Below are positions 59,435 through 64,000 of a stretch of 64,000 nt of DNA, in pieces. The notes beneath the pieces are model-generated. The model saw nothing but the letters and a program-made list of their open reading frames with translations, did not search any database and was not told the DNA's origin. Position numbers and translations under genes: made by a program. Source of the stretch: Variovorax paradoxus. GTDB taxonomy: Bacteria > Pseudomonadota > Gammaproteobacteria > Burkholderiales > Burkholderiaceae_C. The stretch covers positions 558,001 to 622,000 of the forward strand of contig NZ_LR743507.1 in the NCBI RefSeq assembly GCF_902712855.1. Reading direction: 5' to 3'. Each line of letters begins with the position of its first letter. Position 1 is the stretch's first letter.

Positions 59435-59696
59435 AGACCATCGCGGTGGGAATCGACTGTGCGCAGACGTTGCGCCCGGTGATGGTCAGGCGCAGTCCGC
59501 CGCCATGCCACTCGAGCCAGTTGAGGCTCACATACGCGTCGATGTCGGCGTCGTCGATCCGATCGGCCTGGCGGCTCTGCAGCAGTTCCACCGTGGCGGG
59601 CAAGGCCCGTCTCAACCGCTCGCGACGCTCCGCTGCATCGGCCGCCTTGAGGGCGGCCCTTGTTTGCTGTTGCTGCTGCTGCGGGGTCGATGCCAT
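59433..59696 (-). CDS. Small conserved hypothetical protein
   Basis: An 87-residue protein starting at the ATG at 59696 with a glutamine run (STPQQQQQQTRAALKAADAAERRERLRRALPATVELL), then a compact folded-looking part RIDDADIDAYVSLNWLEWHGGGLRLTITGRNVCAQ. No domain is recognised. The conserved-looking C-terminal half suggests a real gene; a longer start at 59798 adds only poorly structured residues. Confidence 0.65.
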   Translation of the reverse strand: MASTPQQQQQQTRAALKAADAAERRERLRRALPATVELLQSRQADRIDDADIDAYVSLNWLEWHGGGLRLTITGRNVCAQSIPTAMV

Positions 59697-59822
59697 TGCT
59701 GATCCGTTCCAGGAAGCCAAGGAATTAACCCGAATGTACGCCGCCTGTGTGAATCGGCATTCTTCTTTTTTAACCTTTCTGTCGTCCGTAGTACACACCC
59801 CGCGGTTGTAACTGGACAGCCT

Positions 59823-60770
59823 TCAGATTTCGTAGTGAGAGGCGGCCCTGGCCTCGTCGCCCAGCGCCTTTTCCACCACCGCCCGCGTGAGCGTGGGGGC
59901 GAACGACTCGATGAATGCATACACGTACTTGCGCAGGTAGGTTCCGCGCCGCACCGCCAGCTTGGTGAGATTGATGCCGAACAGCCGCCCTGCATCGAGC
60001 GCACGCAGCTGCGTGTCGCGCTCGGCCTCGTAGGCCACGCCGGCAACGATGCCCACGCCCAGGCCCAGCTGCACGTAGGTCTTGATCACGTCGGCGTCCA
60101 TCGCGGCCAGCACGATGTTGGGCTGCAGCCCGCGCTGCTCGAAGGCCTCGTCGATGCGCGAACGGCCCGTGAAGCCGGTGTCGTAGGTGATCAGCGGATA
60201 GCGCGTGAGCGCATCGAGCGTGAGCGGTGCGTCGAGCAGCGGGTGTCCCGGCGGCACGATCACCGAATGCGTCCAGCGGTAGCAGGGCAGGGCGACCAGC
60301 TGCGGATAGTCGCCGAGCGCCTCGGTGGCGATGCCCACGTCGGCCTCGCCGTCGAGCAGCATCTGCGCGATCTGCTTGGGCGAGCCCTGGTGCAGGTGCA
60401 GCTTCACGTTGGGGAACTGCGTGCGGAATTCCTGCACAGCCACCGGCATCGCATAGCGCGCCTGCGAGTGCGTGGCCGCCACCGAGAGCAGGCCGCTCTG
60501 CTGCGCCACGAACTCCTGGCCCGCGTGCTTGAGGTTGCTGCTTTCCATCAGCATGCGCTCGATGATCGGCAGCACGTGGCCGCCGGGCTCGGTGAGCCCG
60601 GTGAGCCGCTTGCCGGCACGCACGAAGAGCTCGATGCCGAGTTCTTCCTCGAGTTCGCGGATCTGCCGGCTCACGCCGGGTTGCGAGGTGTGAAGGGTAT
60701 GGGCGACTTCGGTCAGGTTGAAGCCGCAACGAACGGCCTCGCGTACCGAGCGCAGTTGTTGGAAGTTCAT
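59823..60770 (-). CDS. cysB: CysB-like LysR-type transcriptional regulator
   Basis: A 315-residue LysR regulator of the CysB/Cbl branch. The helix-turn-helix is MNFQQLRSVREAVRCGFNLTEVAHTLHTSQPGVSRQIRELEEELGIELFVRAGKRLTGLT; the co-inducer domain includes THSQARYAMPVAVQEFRTQFP, HQGSPKQIAQMLLDGEADVGIATEALG and DADVIKTYVQLGLGVGIV, all CysB signatures. It activates sulfate assimilation or sulfonate use with N-acetylserine or a related ligand. No cys genes are adjacent, so it acts at a distance. Confidence 0.92.
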   Translation of the reverse strand: MNFQQLRSVREAVRCGFNLTEVAHTLHTSQPGVSRQIRELEEELGIELFVRAGKRLTGLTEPGGHVLPIIERMLMESSNLKHAGQEFVAQQSGLLSVAATHSQARYAMPVAVQEFRTQFPNVKLHLHQGSPKQIAQMLLDGEADVGIATEALGDYPQLVALPCYRWTHSVIVPPGHPLLDAPLTLDALTRYPLITYDTGFTGRSRIDEAFEQRGLQPNIVLAAMDADVIKTYVQLGLGVGIVAGVAYEAERDTQLRALDAGRLFGINLTKLAVRRGTYLRKYVYAFIESFAPTLTRAVVEKALGDEARAASHYEI

Positions 60771-60926
60771 CTGGCGCGAAGGTGAGTCTGGAGAGCACGA
60801 CCCCGGACGAGGCCGAGCGACGATTCTGAACAGAAGCGCTTATTCGGGGAACGATGCGTTTGTTGGTTTCACATGAGCAAAACATCTTTGAGGCCTTCTT
60901 TCCGCTCCAGAAGCTCCGTCTTGATG

Positions 60927-60946
60927 TTTCGCACACATGTGCTAAA
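60927..60946. promoter_or_regulatory. TetR operator 1 (before the TetR gene)
   Basis: TTTCGCACACATGTGCTAAA has the symmetric arms TTT-N-GCAC and GTGC-N-AAA around a 4-bp centre. It lies 10 bp before the TetR ATG at 60956. The same pattern recurs at 61603-61622. Confidence 0.75.
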
Positions 60947-60955
60947 GTTGATAGC

Positions 60956-61558
60956 ATGGACGCCAAGACCCAGAAAAGCGAACTCACCCGCGCCGCCATC
61001 GTCGGTGCGGCAATGAATCTCGCGCTCGCCGAAGGCCTGGAGGCGATCACGCTGCAGGCCGTGGCCAGCCGGCTGGGGTTGTCCAAGAGCGGTGTGTTTT
61101 CGCGCGTGGGTTCGCGCGAGGCGCTGCAGAAGGCCGTCATCGAGGAATACGGCCGCGGCTTCCTCGCCGACGTGTTCGTGCCCGCCATGCAGAAGCCCAA
61201 GGGCCTGCCGCGGCTCAACGAGATCGTGTCGCGCTGGATCGCGCGAACGCGCGACGTCGAGATGCACACCGGCTGCCTCTACATGGCCGGTGCGTTCGAG
61301 TTCGACGACCGCGAGGGCGAGCTGCGCGACGTGCTGTTCGACGAGATCACGCGCTGGCGTGCCGCGCTGCGCCGCACCGTGCTGCTGGCCATCGAGAGCG
61401 GCGAGCTCAAGGCCGACACCGACCCCGCGCAGCTGGTCAGCGAGCTCAACGGCGTGATGATGGCCCAGCTGCACGACGCACGCTTCCTGCGCGACCCGCA
61501 GGCCGCCGACCGCGCCACGCAGACCTGGCAGCGGCTTCTTTCCAGCTACCTCGCCTGA
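60956..61558 (+). CDS. TetR family transcriptional regulator
   Basis: A 200-residue TetR with the helix-turn-helix GLEAITLQAVASRLGLSKSGVFSRVGSREALQKAVIEEYG at about residues 25-65. The ligand-binding half carries HTGCLYMAGAFEFDDREGELRDVL and LVSELNGVMMAQLHDARFL, of the TetR_C (YcdC/YxaF-like) type. The start ATG at 60956 is preferred because the palindromic operator sits just upstream. It is followed by a small membrane protein and a hydrolase that share the same operator, and by a convergent fatty acid desaturase. Confidence 0.9.
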   Translation: MDAKTQKSELTRAAIVGAAMNLALAEGLEAITLQAVASRLGLSKSGVFSRVGSREALQKAVIEEYGRGFLADVFVPAMQKPKGLPRLNEIVSRWIARTRDVEMHTGCLYMAGAFEFDDREGELRDVLFDEITRWRAALRRTVLLAIESGELKADTDPAQLVSELNGVMMAQLHDARFLRDPQAADRATQTWQRLLSSYLA

Positions 61559-61602
61559 TTGCCGAACGCAGGCAATGCACCCCGCGTCTTTATTTGCCCA
61601 TG

Positions 61603-61622
61603 TTTCGCACAGCCGTGCGTAA
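61603..61622. promoter_or_regulatory. TetR operator 2 (before the small protein and hydrolase)
   Basis: TTTCGCACAGCCGTGCGTAA repeats the TTT-N-GCAC-N4-GTGC pattern of operator 1. It lies 16 bp before the ATG of the 37-residue gene, so the TetR protein probably represses this unit as well as itself. Confidence 0.72.
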
Positions 61623-61638
61623 AAAAAGGAGAAGCGTC

Positions 61639-61752
61639 ATGCTGATCGTTGCCCTCTTTGTTGCCGCCTGTGCGGCCGTCCTCGGTGTCCGGGGCCTGTG
61701 CGACACGCTGCGCAGCCTGCCCCGCAGCAACCGCGACTGGGTCTGGTACTGA
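61639..61752 (+). CDS. 37-residue single-pass membrane protein
   Basis: A short frame starting MLIVALFVAACAAVLGVRGL and ending SLPRSNRDWVWY: one hydrophobic helix with a short polar, aromatic tail. A strong ribosome binding site (AGGAG) stands 8 nt before the ATG. It is followed 8 bp later by the hydrolase gene. The family is not recognised; the coding call rests on the ribosome binding site, hydrophobic pattern and operator context. Confidence 0.6.
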   Translation: MLIVALFVAACAAVLGVRGLCDTLRSLPRSNRDWVWY

Positions 61753-61760
61753 AGCGCGCG

Positions 61761-62684
61761 ATGACCGGCACTTCCACATCCGCTGCGGGCCACGCCGCGC
61801 CATCGAACTACTACCGGCCCGGCCGGCTGCTGCGCGCACTGCGCTTCGGCCTGACCACATCGCAGCGCCTGTGGCCCGCGCTGGGCGTGCGCGCGGCTTA
61901 CCGGCTGTTCGGCACGCCGTTGCCGCCGAAGTGGCTGTACCGCGGGCAAGGCCCCGGCGCCGAATGGCGGCGCGAGGCCTGGGCCTTCGAGGACGCGAGC
62001 GTCGGCATCTACCACCTGGCCGCGCAGGACTCCGGTGCCGAGTCGGCGCCCGTGGTGCTGCTGGTGCACGGCTGGGGCGGGCACGCCGGGCAGATGCTGC
62101 CCTTGGCACAGGCCGTGGCGGCGGCAGGCCTGCGGCCGGTGCTGCTCGAACTGCCGGCGCACGGCCGCAGTGCGGGCACCATGAGCAACTCGCCGCAGTT
62201 CGCGCGTGCCATCGCCTATGTCGCGGCCCGGCTCGCGGCCGACGGCCATGCGCTGCGCGCAGCCGTTGCGCATTCGCTGGGCGCCAACGGCCTGGCGCTG
62301 GCCGCGGCGCGAGGGCTGCCCGCCGAACGGCTGGTACTGCTGGCGCCGCCCGCGTCGCCGCGCGAATACACGCGCTATTTCGCCCACACCTTCGGACTCA
62401 GCGAAGCCACGCGGCTGGCGATGCAGCGGCGCCTCGAGTCGCGCGAAGGCGTGCTGATGGCGCAGCTCGAGCCGGCGGCGGTGGGCCCGCGCATCGCGCA
62501 GCCCACGCTGATCGTGCATGACCGCGAAGACCGCGTGAACCGCTTCGCCGATGCCGAGGCCTACCGCGATGCGATCGGCAGCGCGCGGCTCGTTGCCACG
62601 CAGGGCTGGGGACATCGCCGCATCCTCAAGGAGGCCGCGGTGCTGGCGCATGTCGCAGGCTTCGTGACGTCGCCTGCGTCCTGA
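61761..62684 (+). CDS. Alpha/beta hydrolase
   Basis: A 307-residue hydrolase. The oxyanion site is VVLLVHGWGGHAGQMLPLAQAVA; the nucleophile elbow is AVAHSLGANGLAL (Ser in HSLG); the acid is expected in LIVHDREDRVNRFADAEAY and His in TQGWGHRRIL. An N-terminal extension of 60 residues (YYRPGRLLRALRFGLTTSQRLWPALGVRAAYRLFGTPLP) precedes the core and may bind membrane. The likely substrate is a lipid or ester. It is probably co-regulated with the TetR gene through the shared operator. Confidence 0.87.
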   Translation: MTGTSTSAAGHAAPSNYYRPGRLLRALRFGLTTSQRLWPALGVRAAYRLFGTPLPPKWLYRGQGPGAEWRREAWAFEDASVGIYHLAAQDSGAESAPVVLLVHGWGGHAGQMLPLAQAVAAAGLRPVLLELPAHGRSAGTMSNSPQFARAIAYVAARLAADGHALRAAVAHSLGANGLALAAARGLPAERLVLLAPPASPREYTRYFAHTFGLSEATRLAMQRRLESREGVLMAQLEPAAVGPRIAQPTLIVHDREDRVNRFADAEAYRDAIGSARLVATQGWGHRRILKEAAVLAHVAGFVTSPAS

Positions 62685-62698
62685 CGCAGCGTGGCCCG

Positions 62699-63643
62699 CT
62701 ACCAGGTGGGGTGCACCGGCGTGAACACCGGCCGCAGCAGGTGCCGCCGGACGATCTCGCCGTAGCCGCGGTAGTAGAAGTTGCCGTTGGCCGCGAGCAC
62801 CGCCGCGCGGTTCTGGCGGAAGTACACCGGGATCTCGTACCACGGCATGGTCGGCGCGCGGTGATGCACATGGTGCAGGTTGTTGTAGAGGTACAGCAGC
62901 CCGAACAGCAGGTTCGACTCGACGATGGCCACGCGCTCGTGCGGCGTGTCGGCCCAGCGGTGTTCCGTGAAGGTGCGCAGCGAGCCCAGCATCATGCCGG
63001 GGTACACGAAGTACAGCAGGTACTCGCCGAAGCCCATGCCGCACACGGCCGTCACGTAGTACAGCACCGGCGCTGCGCTCAGCGCATGCCACAGCCATGT
63101 CGGAAGGCGCGAGAAGTTGCCCGACAGCACCTGCCCGGCCTCGAAGCGGACCAGCTTCCACAGCCGCAGGAACGGCCCCAGCACCACGCGGAACGCGATC
63201 GTCTGGTTGGCCATGTAGATCCATCGCCACACCGGGCCATAGCCCTCCCACGCGGGCGCAGAGTGGTAGGCGCTCTCGTTGTCGCGCTCCGGATGCGTGA
63301 GATGGAAGTTGACGTGGTGCGCGCTGTGGCCGCGGTTGTAGAAGGGATACGGCAGCCACAGGTTCAGCGGCGGCCACACCACCGCGTGCCGCAGCCATTT
63401 CGGCAGGTGCCGCATCGCATGGATGCTCTCGTGCTGCAGCGAGAAATGCAGCTGCGCGAGAAAGCCGCCGATGATGAAAAGGGCCCAGCCCGGCACCGCC
63501 GCATGCCACCACAGCAGCGCGGCCCACGCCATGTAGAGCGCGGCGGCCAGCAGCAGCGTGGGCACCTCGAAGTGCCACCACCAATGCTGGCGCTCGGCTG
63601 TCTTCCGGGCAAGGGGCGCGGCTGTCGAAGTGGTCGAAGTCAT
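62699..63643 (-). CDS. Membrane fatty acid desaturase
   Basis: A 314-residue di-iron desaturase. The three histidine boxes are QHESIHAMRHLP, RGHSAHHVNFH and YNNLHHVHHRAPTMPWYEIP. Four or five hydrophobic helices (PTLLLAAALYMAWAALLWW and others) complete the fold. The start ATG at 63643 (MTSTTSTAAP) is chosen because the upstream frame is unlike the family. It introduces a double bond or hydroxyl into acyl chains or a related lipid. It is convergent with the hydrolase gene, 14 bp apart, and may belong to the same TetR-controlled lipid response. Confidence 0.9.
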   Translation of the reverse strand: MTSTTSTAAPLARKTAERQHWWWHFEVPTLLLAAALYMAWAALLWWHAAVPGWALFIIGGFLAQLHFSLQHESIHAMRHLPKWLRHAVVWPPLNLWLPYPFYNRGHSAHHVNFHLTHPERDNESAYHSAPAWEGYGPVWRWIYMANQTIAFRVVLGPFLRLWKLVRFEAGQVLSGNFSRLPTWLWHALSAAPVLYYVTAVCGMGFGEYLLYFVYPGMMLGSLRTFTEHRWADTPHERVAIVESNLLFGLLYLYNNLHHVHHRAPTMPWYEIPVYFRQNRAAVLAANGNFYYRGYGEIVRRHLLRPVFTPVHPTW

Positions 63644-63769
63644 GGTGAAGGACTGCGATGCTAGGTAGCAGGCGGCCGCTTGCATGCGCGCATTTCGCAT
63701 AAGCATCGTCGCGAAGCTTCGTTCGGCGCAGGGGGCGTGCGGCCTACGCTCGACAGCTTTGCGGCTCCC

Positions 63770-64000
63770 ATGAAGAACTTCCTTGTCCGCCTGGCGCTTG
63801 CGCTGCTTGCCGCACTTTCCGTCGACGTGCAGATTCACGCGGCCACCGTCGACGACTACCCCAGCAAGACCATTCGCCTCGTCGTGCCGTATCCGGCCGG
63901 CGGCATCGCCGACAAGATCGCGCGCGAAGTCGCCGAGCAGCTCCAGCAGCGCCTGAAACAGCCGGTGGTGGTCGAGAACCGCAGCGGCGCGGCCGGCAAC
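63770..64000 (+). CDS. Bug/TctC-type tripartite tricarboxylate transporter binding protein (3' end cut)
   Basis: The frame is open from the ATG at 63770 to the window edge (77 codons). A signal peptide (NFLVRLALALLAALSVDVQIHAAT) is followed by the family hallmark DYPSKTIRLVVPYPAGGIADKIAREVAEQLQQRLKQPVVVENRSGAAGN. Bug proteins bind small carboxylates in the periplasm and are very numerous in Burkholderiales. The ligand is unknown. Confidence 0.93.
   Translation, partial: MKNFLVRLALALLAALSVDVQIHAATVDDYPSKTIRLVVPYPAGGIADKIAREVAEQLQQRLKQPVVVENRSGAAGN

Overview
This is GC-rich, gene-dense DNA. Protein-level similarity and gene order (mnmG-rsmG-lysE-parA-hydrolase-parB, a CreBCD system, CysB-type and TctC/Bug-type proteins) point to a betaproteobacterium of the Comamonadaceae, most like Variovorax. 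That assignment is an inference; no rRNA was available. I support 62 protein genes (two cut by the window ends) and one gene that looks frameshifted. I saw no tRNA, rRNA, CRISPR array, insertion sequence or prophage.

Region by region. 1-4.8 kb: truncated flavodoxin-like reductase, a 30-bp tandem repeat, a pirin, a frameshifted membrane protein, a carotenoid oxygenase and a divergent TetR with a clear paired operator. 4.8-19.1 kb: a cell-envelope block. On the minus strand is an exosortase cluster: a VIT/VWA protein with a PEP-CTERM-like tail, its exosortase, an EpsI-like protein, a GT51 glycosyltransferase and a GNAT. On the plus strand are creD, a GH3 glycosidase, mrcA (PBP1A) and a protein of unknown function. 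creC and creB follow. A match to the CreB site TTCAC-N6-TTCAC sits between creD and the VIT/VWA gene. 19.1-19.6 kb: a non-coding, AT-rich stretch with DnaA boxes and a TAG-repeat array that looks like a replication origin, although dnaA is not adjacent. 19.6-23.8 kb: a TerB-like gene, then a copper module (cueR, copZ, divergent copA) with two matching MerR-type promoters. 23.8-28 kb: a lipid operon (hydrolase, ACP, ketosynthase, sterol-desaturase-type hydroxylase, GNAT). 28-32 kb: a two-component pair, a VOC-DUF4440 fusion, a GNAT and a RidA-like protein. 32.1-40.1 kb: a type VI secretion vgrG island (VgrG, DUF4123 adaptor, large metallophosphoesterase as likely effector, beta-helix lipoprotein as possible immunity protein). 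40.3-44.8 kb: old yellow enzyme, AtuA and enoyl-CoA hydratase, and a glutathione transferase. 45-53.3 kb: DUF1328, transglutaminase, then mnmG-rsmG-lysE-parA-hydrolase-parB and a CsgG-like lipoprotein, with two parS sites inside mnmG and rsmG. 53.3-64 kb: mostly single housekeeping and stress genes. It ends with a TetR that has matching operators before itself and before a 37-residue protein plus hydrolase, then a fatty acid desaturase and the start of a Bug-type binding protein.

How it fits together: the envelope block reads as one stress module, with CreBC sensing and the CreB site able to drive both creD and the exosortase target. The likely origin, the parS sites and parAB suggest this window is origin-proximal on the main chromosome.
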